Assembly (NCBI GenBank): GCA_030280995.1
Contig: JASXTE010000014.1
Span: 22,124,150-22,188,149, forward strand
DNA length: 64,000 bases
Reading direction: 5' to 3'
DNA from: Hemileia vastatrix
Lineage: Eukaryota; Basidiomycota; Pucciniomycetes; Pucciniales; Zaghouaniaceae
Shown: positions 1 to 11,000 of the stretch, in pieces
How the letters are laid out: each line of letters opens with the position of its first letter
Numbering within the stretch: the stretch's first letter is position 1
Translations under genes and position numbers: made by a program
The notes under the pieces: model-generated
What the model saw: the letters and a program-made list of their open reading frames with translations, nothing else
What the model was told of the DNA's origin: nothing
Database searches by the model: none

Positions 1-1
1 C

Positions 2-262
2 ATTTCTTTGCTTAAGCCTTATACTTCTAACTGTGACTTATTTACCAAAAGAAGGGGAAGACCTAAGAAAAACCCTCAGGAAGTCACAGAAACTGCAGAA
101 ATTGATAAAATTATCAATGATAGAATTATCACTTCTGAAAGAGGTACTGAATATTTATTGAGATATAAGAACAAATCATCTGAACATGATGCACGGATAC
201 CTGGAAAGGAAATTACAAATCTTCCTACTCTATTGAAAAAGTATAAAAAGAAAAAATCTTAG
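2..262 (+). CDS. Gypsy-1 polyprotein C-terminus: AT-hook-like motif plus chromodomain (partial)
   Basis: This is the 3' end of a gag-pol reading frame truncated by the window edge. It shows a basic RGRPKK motif, which has the GRP core of an AT-hook, followed by a chromodomain-like segment running from the EIDKI motif through the GTEYLLRYKNK strand to a lysine-rich end. It differs by only a handful of residues from the same region of the minus-strand copy near 25000 (N/S, R/W and T/S changes). The known role of such tails in chromoviruses is to steer integration to heterochromatin; that role is family knowledge, not shown here. Confidence 0.85.
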   Translation: MSLLKPYTSNCDLFTKRRGRPKKNPQEVTETAEIDKIINDRIITSERGTEYLLRYKNKSSEHDARIPGKEITNLPTLLKKYKKKKS

Positions 263-294
263 CATTTTTTATTGTTTTTTTTAGAGTGAGGGAG

Positions 295-1528
295 TGTCAG
301 CCAGGCTATCTCAGGAGCCCAGTAATTTATATAATAAATTACTGAAATCATGTAAGGGAATAACACTATGTAGTTACAATAAATTATTTTATTAAATAAT
401 AAAATTATAAATATTTTATGAATAAATAAAATAATTACTATATTTAATTTTATTATTAAATAAGTTTTATTACATAAACAAATATTATATTCTATAAAAA
501 CATGGCACATTTCTATGTATTTAATATTTCTAAAAAATTAATTATAATATTATAAGCTTAATTATATTTAACTTATAATGGAATTACAATTAATTTAATA
601 TAACTTAGATATTAAATCCAACTCATCATATAATTTTATCCATAAATATTGGGCGCTTTTTTGACCCTTAACTGTGTCAATAGAATTAGTAATTAATTTA
701 AAATACATATATAATATATTAATATTAATTTCTCATTTTAAATAAGTTACAATTAAATTAACTATTTGTTTCAATTAAATTAATTACTTAAAGTAGTTAA
801 AACAATTAATTAATTTCTCTTTATAATTGAACTAAATTGATTACATAAATTTTTGTGTGAAAATAATTCTAGTTGTTTTAATTAAAACCTTTACATCTTA
901 TTATAATACTTGTTTAGGCTATTTTTCTCACAATTCTCATGGCCTCATACTTATTTAGTTATTCATTAGATTAATTACTTGTTTGGAGCTTTAAGATGGG
1001 AAAGTTATTAACTTATTCACAGGTTTAATTTGTTGTTTCATTTTTTCCCTCAATGTGTATGTTTTAATTAAGTTCTTTTGGTCTTTTTGTTTCACATACT
1101 ATTATTTTTGTATATACATTGGAAGCACCTCAGAAGTATCCTTGCCTATAAAAAGGGTCTTGTAATTCCTCTTTGTTATCTATCACTTATTACACTCATA
1201 CTTTATTATATTTTTAAATATAATACAAATTATTATTATTTTTATTAGTCTAACAGTTCTAATCTAAATCTTATATAATTTCAAGGTTTCCATAAGTCTA
1301 TTAGTAACAACAATTGATTGCCGCGCATTGAATTATAACTTTTTAAAATTATTAAATATCATTTAAATCTACTGTAGTGTCATACTCATAAAGTGTCGTT
1401 GTATTGCTCTCCATAAACTCAATTATATTTAAACTTTCCATTTACTATTTCAAAGTTCTTCTTTATTTTTCTCTTCCACCTCTTCCTTTGTCCTTCCTTT
1501 CTTCCTTCTTCTAGATGACCCGCCGATA
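295..1528 (+). repeat. 3' LTR of the Gypsy-1 family copy
   Basis: The LTR starts TGTCAGCCAGGCTAT directly after the polypurine tract. It ends near TCTAGATGACCCGCCGATA, which corresponds to the TCTAGACGACTGACCGACA end of the intact family LTR with several transitions. Its length is about 1.23 kb, compared with 1.12-1.14 kb for the two LTRs of the other copy. The right boundary is inferred by alignment, because the terminal CA has become TA. Confidence 0.75.
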
Positions 1529-1599
1529 GGTTTGGTAAAACCCCTTTGTTAGTTGGGTTTTTTTTGAGGTGAATTTGAGTTCATGTTGCGCGAGCCTAA

Positions 1600-1708
1600 A
1601 GCGCTCAATGATGATGATGATGATTCTTTTTTGATTGGTAGTTACTTGTTATTGGCTGGTACCCATGTTGTTGTTGTTGTTGTTGTTGTTTTTTTTTTTG
1701 GTTGTCTG

Positions 1709-1747
<39 letters not shown>

Positions 1748-2098
1748 TTCTATTTAGTACTTTTTAAACTCATGTCTCTCACTCACTCACTCACTTTCTT
1801 TATTATTACAATTTTTTTTTTTCAAGTATAACGAATAGACAGATCAAAAAAAAAAAAAAAAAAAAAAATCAATTTTTATAAATATATATATATATATGTA
1901 TATATATGTGTGTGTGTGTGTGGGTATGTGCGGGTGGGTGTGGGTGGGTGGGTGATAGTACGTATATACCGGCACAGTAACATAAAAATATAAAAATAAA
2001 AAGATATAAAGAAATAGAGATAAGTTAAAGATTGTTATTTGAAATCATAGTTGTCCAACGAATCGTGTGACCGAAGTTAGTTTTTATTTCATTCAATG

Positions 2099-2137
<39 letters not shown>

Positions 2138-2360
2138 TCGGGGATTCGGTTTGGATTATGTAAAGTATAGATTCTTCCGTTTTGGAGATTTTCATTTGAA
2201 GAAGTTGTGTGTCCGTGTCCGTGTCAATGTTATGGTTTTGGTTTTGATTTTGGTTAGTTTTGACTCTTAGTGAAGAGTCGTTGGGGTCTTGAATTTATTT
2301 ATTCAATACCATATTATATAATCAATTACAAATATATATATATATATATATATATAAACA
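1600..2360. repeat. Microsatellite cluster
   Basis: The stretch between the Gypsy LTR and the three-exon gene contains a TTG run near 1667-1690, TA runs near 1706-1742 and 2331-2356, poly-A near 1846-1868, a GT run with a GGGTG extension near 1906-1953, and a GAT run near 2098-2136. No credible coding signal exists here; short frames such as the one at 1583 are homopolymer translations. Part of it probably serves as 3' flank of the minus-strand gene that ends at 2322. Confidence 0.85.
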
Positions 2361-3385
2361 AATCTGGTTAGTAAGTATTAACCAGAATGCATCAACCCCC
2401 ACACATCGTCTAACCAAAATCCGTTTTGATTTCAAGTAAAAAACAGACAAACATTTTTCAATGGTGATGATCTTATCTAAAAAGTAATGAAAGATATCAC
2501 CGATTGGACCTTTATTTCCATTTTCAATCGAACAAGGTTGAATGAATAATTGATGATTGGGATCAGTTTGTTCCATGATAATCAATTGTACCGTTTTGGA
2601 ATGAAGTTCATTTGATTTTGAAAAAGATAAAACCGTCGAATTTAAGAGTGATAAGGTTCTTGTTAAAGTTGAAAGGTCTTCAGACCTGTTATTTATTGTT
2701 ATTCCGATTATTGAAAGAAATAATTACCATCTCAGAATCAATATGAAAAGAGCTATAATACTGACTAACATGAAGTTTTTAACATTTATTTATTTTATTT
2801 GAAATGGATTTCACTTACTCAGTGAGATATGACATTAAATTGAAAATGATGAGCGCTATAGGTAGTCCAGTTGGATTTTGGAAAAGATTTTCACTTGAAT
2901 CAGTTGAGCGAGAAGAATCTAAATGTTGAATGAGAGAGATAAGATGTGAGCCGGTTGGACAAAAGCTGGTAATTCAATATCAATCAATCAATCAATCAAA
3001 GGTAAAAGCACCAAACTATCCTTATTCCCCCAAAAAATATTAAAAAATTAAAATTAAAATTAACTGACTGAAAATCTACTCTATCCAATAATTCAGCAAA
3101 CATGGGTTTCTCCGCATGTGTAGCAAGAAATCCATCTTTCTCGGTTAAAAGTAATTCACAAAACTTTGATTCATTTTGAGTGATGACTACTACCTTCTCT
3201 TCACATTTCGGAAAGGTGTTTTGATTTGAATTTGATGTATCATCATCATCATCATCATGAATCATAAGTATTTGAATGCATAGTTGAAAAACAAACGAAG
3301 GCGTTACAAACGGGGATAAGAAAGCAATTGACTGTCCTTTGGTTAATTCTGTACACCGTTGAATCGGATGACTTTTTTGACTCAT
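2322..3385 (-). CDS. Three-exon gene of unknown function, about 275 residues
   Basis: I do not recognise this protein with confidence. Three minus-strand exons join in frame: 3385-3069, 2965-2819 and 2685-2322. Introns begin GTCAGT and GTAAGT and end ACCAG and AACAG, and the total of 828 nt is divisible by three. The first exon starts MSQKSHPIQR and has an Asp run encoded by a GAT microsatellite. Exon 2 carries an alternating hydrophobic stretch (GLPIALIIFNLMSYL) and exon 3 another (TVQLIIMEQTDPN). Spacing of these strands faintly recalls RecA-fold, Walker-A-less proteins such as SWSAP1/Shu-type recombination factors, but that is a guess. The C-terminus runs into a TA microsatellite, so the true stop may differ. 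It is one of only two plausible host genes here. Confidence 0.5.
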
Positions 3386-3956
3386 TTTTAATTTAATGTT
3401 AAATATAATTTCTATCACTGAGAACTACTTCCAGTAAAACAATAATCTCTCTCAAGTATTGAGATGAATGATGATTTTGTATATGTCACTTTACTTCGAA
3501 CGTGGATCGATCAGCCTTTTAAAAAAAATAGTCGTATATTGGGGGAGATGAAAAAAGAAAAAAAAGGAAAAAAAAAAAAACTTGAGATATTACTCACCAT
3601 GAATTAGTGATGGATGACAATTATCGGAACATTCTGATAGCTGCTCATCATTAAAAACATAAAAACATCAAATTCCTTCCACTCGAAAAAACTATTATTT
3701 GAATCAGCATACTGCATATCCTTTTTGCATAAGATAGATAAACCTTACTCACCCATCATCACCTCCCCGTACTACGTCAAATAAGAAATGATTCAGCAAT
3801 TACTCAAAGAAAATGATCATGAGAAATAACATAAATAACTCAAACCATACATAATCAAACTTAATTTATAACAGTCAATACATATATATATATACCTCTG
3901 CTCTGCTCTCCCCCTCCCCAATTCTCCCACTAGTTGCCGTTTTTCTGGTAAATACC
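3386..3956. other. Upstream region of the three-exon gene, no gene seen
   Basis: This holds the presumed promoter of the minus-strand gene that begins at 3385 and the left flank of Copia-A. It is A+T-rich with A runs near 3540-3585 and a TA run near 3885. No open frame of note, RNA gene or TE end was recognised. The last five bases, ATACC, are the target-site duplication of Copia-A. Confidence 0.6.
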
Positions 3957-4079
3957 TATGGCAGCAGTGTCAGCGCTTCGTCCGGAGTGAACCGGAGTTA
4001 GACGCGTCAGCTGCACCACAGACTATATACACCTTATGTACTTAACAATCACTAAGCTATTACTATACTACACTTAACA
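3957..4079 (-). repeat. Copia-A 3' LTR (123 bp)
   Basis: Starts TATGGCAGCAG and ends TTAACA on the plus strand, that is TG...TA/CA ends on the element strand. It retains six CpG sites, five of which are TpG or CpA in the other LTR. The adjacent plus-strand C run (4080 onward) is the complement of the polypurine tract. Confidence 0.9.
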
Positions 4080-4559
4080 CCCCCCCTCTTAGTGATTTCC
4101 CTATAACCATCCCCAGCCAGAATAAGTAGAGAAAATTGAAAGTAAATAAAAATAAAATAAAATAAGGAAAACATAGAAACTAGAAAACCCCGAATAAATA
4201 TCTCTTCTCCTTCCAAACATTTGGTCCCAAATTCTTTGTCAACAAATCTGCCACCTGATCTTTAGTTGAAACCCATTTAATAGGGGGTGTCAGTTCTGGC
4301 AAATCCGCACTTAAATTAAGTGCGGATTTCAAACCAAATCAGCACTTACAAATCAGCACTTAAATTTTGCAAAAAAGTCACTTATTTCAAAAAAGGGTGT
4401 CAGTTATGACCTCAAATCAGCACTTTTTTCCCGTTTTTTTTCACAACCACATTTTGGCCACAAAACATCCCTTCCTTTCTTACCCCATCCCTGTCACATG
4501 TGACACACTGACCTTCCTCGCTACCTACCCATCAATCCTCGGCACACACCCCTTCCTGA

Positions 4560-5019
4560 CATTTTCAATATTTTGACCAGGCATGTTTACATTCTTTTTT
4601 ACTTATTTCTTCTACTTTTTAATCTTTTTTCTTGTTATGTGCCAGTTTCATAATGCCTCCCAGACATTCCAAATCTCAAAAGGTAACTCAAAAATCTGCT
4701 TCGTCACAAAAGTCTCCTCGTAAAGCAAGGATTACATAGAAAAAAAATCAGTGACTTTTTCTATTACTTACAACTGTTTTTACAGAATTGAAAACTATGT
4801 TTCAGCTAATATTTTATGGAAGTGAACTCTGTTCTTCGCCCGAAGAACAGAGTTCATCCTCCTATTTTCACATTCTGTTTGCACCAATCTCCAACATTTT
4901 CAATATTTTGACCAGGCATGTTTACATTCTTTTTTACTTATTTCTTCTACTTTTTAATCTTTTTTCTTGTTATGTGCCAGTTTCATAATGCCTCCCAGAC
5001 ATTCCAAATCTCAAAAGGC
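4560..5019 (+). repeat. Direct duplication containing the start of the accessory gene
   Basis: A segment of about 110 bp that starts near the CCAGGCATGTTTACATTC motif and runs through CAGACATTCCAAATC occurs twice, at about 4577-4687 and about 4911-5018. Each copy contains an ATG starting MPPRHSKSQK. In the first copy the frame continues about 18 more residues to a stop. In the second it hits a stop after 15 codons. The duplication therefore appears to have broken the first exon of the accessory gene. Confidence 0.8.
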
Positions 5020-5862
5020 ACCCGAGTTGATGTAAACCCTTGGTTTCTACACGATACTACTAAGCATATACCCTCTGGATCCAAACCTTCCTATAATCCT
5101 CCCAACACACCTTTACTTGAAGAAGATCAATCCCCTCCACCTTCTAACCATAGTTCAACTGAAGATGATCCCAACTATCAAGCAGAACAATTATATCGCA
5201 GAAGATCTGAATCCTCAGAGGCCCAAAATTTAAATGTATGTTTACTTTTTGTTTTTTCTTCAATTCTTCTCTGAAATTCTCTTTCTTTCTAGTCTCCTCC
5301 TACTCAAACTCAATCTCCATTAAATAATCTCAATTCTGGAAATGTGAATACCTCTTTAGAAGCTGCTTTAGAAGAACTTCCTGAAGCCTCTTGTTCAAGC
5401 TCCAAACTTAAGAAACAAGCCTTATCTTCAATGAGCTTGAACCATCTTTTAATACGTGGTAATACTTCAACAAGCTCAATTGGCTCCCTTGAGGATTATT
5501 TTGAAAAAAAAGATATAAGTAAGATTTGTTTACTATATATCTTAATCATTAACTCATTTATTTATTTATTTCAATTTAATTTTCTCAGCGAAATCAACTA
5601 TTGCAAATAATGCCCTTGACTTTGAGAAGATGAAGTTTGATCATATGCTAAGGAAAGATCAGCAAGCCTTAGATTTGGAAGAAAAAAAATTTGAGGTAGA
5701 GCAGATGGAAAGAGTAAATGACCGTCAATTTCAAAGAGAAATGGCTACTTGTGAATTGGAAAAACAAGAGAGTTTTAAAAAAAAAGATTTCATTATGGAA
5801 TGTGTTAAAAATGGCCAATCTTATGAGGACATTAAAAAATTACTTGACCTTTTCAATTGATA
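4988..5862 (+). CDS. Harbinger-1 accessory protein (ORF1-like), spliced, 5' end damaged
   Basis: Three exons join in one frame: about 5020-5235, 5293-5518 and 5589-5860. The introns (5236-5292, GTATGT to TTCTAG; 5519-5588, GTAAGA to TCTCAG) are canonical. The product has a Ser/Pro/Asp-rich middle and a charged, Gln/Glu/Lys-rich C-terminal coiled-coil-like helix ending in SYEDIKKLLDLFN. That layout resembles the second protein of PIF/Harbinger elements (Myb/SANT-like or NAM-associated), which partners the transposase, but no DNA-binding domain is visible because the likely start (MPPRHSKSQK at 4988) is one base out of frame with the rest. Probably a recently decayed transposon gene rather than a host gene. 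Confidence 0.6.
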
Positions 5863-6014
5863 AATTGTTTTTCTAGTTAATTTAATTTTGGTAATATTTT
5901 CTTATATGCTGACTTATAAAAGGAAAAGAATATAGTACGTTATTTTTGACAAAAATTTGAATGTATAATAAAAATTTTCTATCTTTACTTTCTAGTCAAT
6001 AAGTTTGCTTATCT

Positions 6015-6192
6015 AAATTTTTCTAAGTCATCAATTTCACATGTCAGATTTAAAAAATTGGCAATGCCCTCCCCTGCATTTTATTGAAACAAGGGGTGGG
6101 TACCACCAAATTTTTCTAAGTCATCAATTTCACATGTCAGATTTAAAAAATTGGCAATACCCTCCCCTGCATTTTATTGAAGTAAAGGGTGA
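6015..6192. repeat. Two-copy tandem repeat of about 95 bp
   Basis: The segment beginning AAATTTTTCTAAGTCATC occurs twice in direct succession (from about 6016 and about 6110), with few differences, each ending in a CCCTCCCCTGCATTTTATTGA block. It lies in the non-coding middle of Harbinger-1. Confidence 0.8.
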
Positions 6193-6529
6193 AAGTCATC
6201 AAAATACAATATAATTACATAAATTAATTAATATATAAATAAGATATGTCAAGTATACTACTTTTAAAGTAATGACAATTCCTTAAGCCAAAATGCAGAT
6301 CAAGTCTAGAAACTAGGTTCAATGCAAAGTATTTTTTGAAGCAACTTATTTAAATAATACTTTATTAAATTAAGTTGATCAATAAAGATTGATTGACAAT
6401 ATTGCAATTCTTAAATACAATAATTTTATTAAAAAATTTCAGATTACATATAAAAAAAATCAGTGACTTTTTCTATTACTTACAACTGTTTTTACAGAAT
6501 TGAAAACTATGTTTCAGCTAATATTTTAT

Positions 6530-7085
6530 GGAAGTGAACTCTGTTCTTCGCCCGAAGAACAGAGTTCATCCTCCTATTTTCACACTCTGTTTAAAAAGAA
6601 TAAAATGACTTACCTGGAGAGATGAGTTTAGAAAAAAGAAATATAAGTGAATGGAAGTGAACTCTGTTCTTCGCCCGAAGAACAGAGTTCATCCTCCTAT
6701 TTTCACACTCTGTTTAAAAAGAATAAAATGACTTACCTGGAGAGATGAGTTGAGAAAAAAGAAATATAAGTGAATGGAAGTGAACTCTGTTCTTCGCCCA
6801 AAGAACAGAGTTCATCCTCCTATTTTCACACTCTGTTTAAAAAGAATAAAATGACTTACCTGGAGAGATGAGTTGAGAAAAAAGAAATATAAGTGAATGG
6901 AAGTGAACTCTGTTCTTCGCCCGAAGAACAGAGTTCATCCTCCTATTTTCACACTCTGTTTAAAAAGAATAAAATGACTTACCTGGAGAGATGAGTTGAG
7001 AAAAAAGAAATATAAGTGAATGGAAGTGAACTCTGTTCTTTGCCCGAAGAACAGAGTTCATCCTCCTATTTTCACACTCTGTTTG
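6530..7085. repeat. Five-copy 123-bp tandem repeat with a perfect hairpin in every unit
   Basis: Units start with GGAAGTGAACTC at 6530, 6653, 6776, 6899 and 7022, an exact 123-bp period; the last is partial. Each unit contains a 15-bp inverted repeat, GAACTCTGTTCTTCG and its complement, separated by two bases. A sixth isolated copy of the hairpin with its left flank is at about 4818-4890, next to the same TTACTTACAACTG leader that precedes the array at about 6476. Units are nearly identical, so the array is recently amplified or homogenised. Confidence 0.93.
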
Positions 7086-7213
7086 CACCAATCTCCATCC
7101 CTTTCAATTCTATCAACACATGCTTGTCTTCCCTCCCCGTGCCTTTCGCTATCCTCCCAGCCCCATTGTATGCCATCCTCTTTTGATCCCCATTTCACCC
7201 CTCTCAACCTCTC

Positions 7214-7237
7214 GGCGGACTTGCTAGCAAGTCCGCC
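7214..7237. repeat. Perfect 24-bp palindrome
   Basis: GGCGGACTTGCT is followed immediately by its exact reverse complement, and then by CCCCCATATTG. The same GACTTGCTAG core and CCCCCCATATTG tail form the right terminus of the 259-bp MITE at 18226-18484, so this is probably a remnant of a related terminus inside Harbinger-1. Confidence 0.8.
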
Positions 7238-7314
7238 CCCCATATTGCATGGTGTTAATGAACGATTAGCTGCAATCGTTCAATAACTTAACGATTCGTT
7301 AACGAATTGTTAAG

Positions 7315-7590
7315 TGAAGGTTAAGGGGGGGTAGGAGGGATATGAGGGAGGATTTGGGGGAGTTTTGAGGGGGATAGGAGGGGGGGTTAGAGGCGGGTTT
7401 GGTGGGGATTTGGAGGGAGGATTTGGGGGATTTGGTGGGGGGTGGAGTGGAATGAGGGGAAGATATGAGGAGACCAAGAAGGGGGAGAAAGGGAGAGATG
7501 AGACCAAAGAGGGAGAAAAGGGAGGTTAGAGTGAGCCAAGGAGGGGTGAATGAGGCAGCCAAAGGGGGGAAAAGGGAGATGATTCCAAGG
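7315..7590. repeat. G-rich, strand-asymmetric low-complexity tract
   Basis: The plus strand is almost entirely G, A and T with dozens of GGG to GGGGGGG runs. Apparent proline-rich frames on the minus strand are its translation. It starts exactly where homology of the minus-strand transposase ends, so it has replaced or interrupted the catalytic part of that gene. The run spacing is compatible with G-quadruplex formation. Confidence 0.85.
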
Positions 7591-8056
7591 AGTTGATGGC
7601 AGTGATACATCGTTTGGTATAAGTGTTAACTGAACCATACCCTAAATCAAAGACATTTTCTAAACGTTTCAAAGAGGCTCCATTACCATTTGAACCCAAA
7701 CGGCATAGTGTGATGGCCAATTGAATTGAAGGATGTCGTTGTTCTTTTTGAGAATTATTGTGAAATATGGGATGATCCTGAATAAGCTCAAGCAATTTAA
7801 GGAAAAATTCCTGAGAAGTCCTGAACAGCTGTCTAAAACTGGGTGTAGATAGGTTAAGAAGTGTTTGGATGGTGTACTTGGGGGTATGAAGTACTTGAGG
7901 CTTTCTGGGAAGAAGGTAACGTTTCCTGGCCATTTTTGATAAAACGACAAAATCTTCTTCTAGATCAGAATCGGAATCAGAGTCCAAGAGCAGTTCAAGC
8001 GCCATGAAAGTCATTGCTTTATGTAATTTATCACGATTTGAAAGTGAGGAAGGCAT
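7578..8056 (-). pseudogene. Harbinger-1 transposase, N-terminal part only
   Basis: The protein starts MPSSLSNRDK, has an Asp/Ser-rich stretch, then the segment from PSFRQLFRTSQEFFLKLLELI through HPSIQLAITLCRLGSNGNGAS to YGSVNTYTKRC. This order of motifs is typical of the N-terminal helical domain of basidiomycete PIF/Harbinger-type DDE_Tnp_4 transposases. The DDE catalytic core that should follow is missing: homology stops after about 155 residues at the G-rich tract. The ATG at 8056 is preceded by A+T-rich sequence and is plausible as the start. Confidence 0.78.
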
Positions 8057-11000
8057 GACTCTTATATGATATGATATGAAGATGTAAGTTATGTACGATG
8101 TTTTGAGTTATGAAGTGTTATTCTGCGGAGTGCTGCGTATGAATGGGATGATGCTGACAAATCAGTGAAATGGGACTTGATGGTGAAATCAGCACTTTTG
8201 GTTGAGAAAGTGCGGATTTGAGTGAAATAAGTGACTTATTTCATTTTGAAATCCACCAGTATTGGGGCTAGTGTGTTTTGGAAATCCGCACTTATTTAAG
8301 TGCGGATTTGGTCAAATTTAAGTGCGGATTTGTAAGTGCGGATTTGCCAGAACTGACACCCCCTAATCTCTATTTCACATCAATGAACTTGTTCATTCAC
8401 AAAATAGAAATCCCTGTCAACATATCTACAATGCTTGTCAGAAGGGTTATCAGTAGCCACTACAATTGCAACTTTGTTGTCGCAATACAGAGTTGTTAGT
8501 CCATGGCACAAATCCACGTCACATAGAAGGTTACACATCCACAGAGCTTGATGAGTCACATTTGACATTGCCATTAACTCTGAGTGAAATGAAGCTGTAG
8601 CCACTCTTGATTGATGCTTTGATCGCCATAAGATAAGACAGTTGTTGATCTGAAGAACATGACCACCTGGTAGTCACAATAAACATCTGTTGATGGATTG
8701 TCATTGATTGTAGGAAAAGATGAAATTTCATGTCCTTGGTAAATTGTAGATATCTCAGCAAGTGATTAAGTGCATCTCATTCAGCTTTACCTGGTCTTGA
8801 TGCATAATGTGCCAGGAAGTTGACAGGATACGCCAAATCAGGCCTTGATCTGGCTACAAGATACAATAAAGAACCAATTACAGACAGAAATTTGAGAGGT
8901 TCAAGCAGAGGATGAGTTTTTTCCTTTAAAGACACCAAAAAAAGACAGACCAGTTGGATTGTGTTCATTTAGAATTTTGTTGACAAAAGCTGGTTGGTGA
9001 ATAGTAAAACCTTTGGGACATTGTGAAACTGCTACACCAACAATAGAGGAGATACCGCCAGATCATTTTGCCTTTAAACTACTCCCCATATCCATTTCCA
9101 ACTCCTTCAAAACTGCATCACTACTCCCTACCACCACACCATCATCTACATGAATCCACAATATCCCCTTGGAAACCTCTTTTGCTAGCACATATACACT
9201 TGCATCCTGATTGCTTGATCTGTCACCCAAATTTGCCAGAATTTTGCTGAGGTGTTTCCACCAACACCTGGCTGCTTGCTTAGTCCCATAAAGAGCTTTC
9301 CTAAGTTTGAAGACATGAGTTGAATTAACAGACTCAAAACTTTCAGGCTACTTGACATAAATTTCTTCCTCAAGATCACTATGGAGATAGGCTGCAGTGA
9401 CATCAAAAGTTTTGACTGGCCAGTTGTAGGTAGCAGCTAGAGTGAGGATCAGAAGCAAAGAGGCAAAAGTAGCTGTGGGAGCAAAAGTATCATTAAAATC
9501 AATACCTTCAATTTTTTTGAGACCCTCAGCCACATATCACACCTTGGGTTTTATGATCTTTCCAAATTTATCTCTTTTTAAAGCAAAAACCCATCAAGCA
9601 CCTGTAACAGTTTTACCAGGAGGAAGAGGAACTATATCCCAAACTTTCATGTTCAACATGTTTCCCAATTCCTGAAGACAAGCTGACTTCCATTCAACTG
9701 CATTGGGATGCTTCATTGCCTGTTTGAAAGCTCTAGGTAGTCTGTCGGAAAGTTCACAAGCATTATTGTTGATGAAATCAACCATAACATCTCGTGCAGC
9801 AATAGTTTCTTCTGCTGTAAAATCACCAAATTTCAGTTGATTCAAAATAAATGCTAGATCACCTTTAGAATGAGACGTGGTTGGATGTGAAACAGTGAGT
9901 GTCTTGGTATTGTCCTTGTCTCCTTCAGGGATGAAATTTGCCATTGCTGACTGAATAAAAGAATTAGACTCTGGATGCCAAAAAATTCAGCCTTTACCAC
10001 CATCAATAAACCCAACAACCCTGAAATGCATCACTTGGACCTCCATTCTTGTTCTTTTTTCAGTTGGAATGTGCACATATGCCCACTGACCAAAAATTTT
10101 GACAGGAGATAATTCTGCTTTTTTGTTGAAAATGATTTGGTATGGGGTACTGTCAGTAACTCTAACATTTGGTAATTTATTGTGAATAAAAGAAGACCAA
10201 CAATAAGCAAAAGTCCAGAAACTGGGAGGTAGATTCAATGCAAGAAGAATTTTCCTAGAAATTTCACTAATAGTTTCATTGAATCTTTCAGCCATTCCAT
10301 TCTGTTCATGGTGATAAGGCATAGAGTGTTCATGGAGGATACAGTTCAGTGAGAGGTATTCAGAAAAATTTTTGTTCATGTATTCTTTGCCATTTTCAGT
10401 TCTGATAATTTTAAGATGTTTATTAGTGATGTTCTCTAAACAAGTTCTAAAGTTAATAGAAGTGTCAAAAACATCCAACTTTTTCTTTAGAAAAAAAACC
10501 TCCCCATAAGTTAAGAAGGATTCTCTGAAAGTAGCCACATAAGCTTCACCCTTATCAGTGACATCAACCATGGGCCCTACTAAATCAGAAACCACAAGAT
10601 TCATGAGCTCATGGGTATGCTTGGATGCAATGCACATATTCCTCCTTCTGCTTTTTGAAACAACACAAATATCACAGTGTAATCAGCATGAAGGAACATA
10701 AGACGGTGCATTGTTGCGAAGGCCCTTTTGGGAAAGCCTTTGTAGAACCCTGGTGCTTGTGTGTCCAAGACAGCAATGCCAATCCATTATTGAGTCAGTA
10801 ACAGCAGTTGGATAAGGAATTTTAGAAGGGGGTGAGGGAGCAAAAGGGGCAGGAAGAGTAGCAGATGATAAAGAGTTAAAATAATTCATTTCAAAAACAT
10901 TGGTCTCTAGAGCACAAGGATAAACTAGATCAACCATCCATTTTTGTCCAGAAGAAGATTTAAGAGCAAGAAATGATATTTTTTTGTATTTTGAAATAAT

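Larger units (their letters stand above)
1..1528 (+). mobile_element. Gypsy-1 family chromovirus, 3' end (window starts inside it)
   Basis: The window opens inside the last codons of an integrase tail that is nearly identical to the C-terminus of the Gypsy-1 copy at 24974-28441, here in the opposite orientation. A purine-rich tract (AGAGTGAGGGAG, about 283-294) precedes a long terminal repeat starting TGTCAGCCAGGC. The LTR matches the reverse complement of the 23801-24938 LTR across its recognisable ends. The rest of the element lies outside the window, so its completeness is unknown. Confidence 0.9.
4282..8364 (-). mobile_element. Harbinger-1: DNA transposon with 32-bp perfect TIRs nested in Copia-A
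   Basis: Perfect 32-bp terminal inverted repeats beginning AGGGGGTGTCAGTTCTGGCA occupy 4282-4313 and 8333-8364. Alignment of the flanks with Copia-D shows the uninterrupted Copia frame restored when the element and one AAT are removed, so the duplication is AAT (4279-4281 and 8365-8367), possibly TAAT. Subterminal copies of AAGTGCGGATTT are clustered at both ends. The cargo is a spliced accessory gene on plus, a truncated transposase on minus, 123-bp tandem hairpin repeats and a G-rich tract. Because the transposase is incomplete the copy is probably non-autonomous. Superfamily assignment (PIF/Harbinger-like) rests on the transposase N-terminus and the 3-bp duplication. Confidence 0.88.

Noticed and set aside
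1583..1831. Short plus-strand frame with poly-Asp and poly-Val.
   Set aside because: Entirely built from GAT, GTT, T and TA microsatellites.
6530..7085. Regularly spaced repeats that could be mistaken for a CRISPR array.
   Set aside because: The whole 123-bp unit is repeated with no unique spacers, the host is eukaryotic and the array is internal to a DNA transposon.
7299..7638. Proline-rich minus-strand frames in Harbinger-1.
   Set aside because: They are translations of the G-rich low-complexity tract in several frames at once, so no specific frame is supported.
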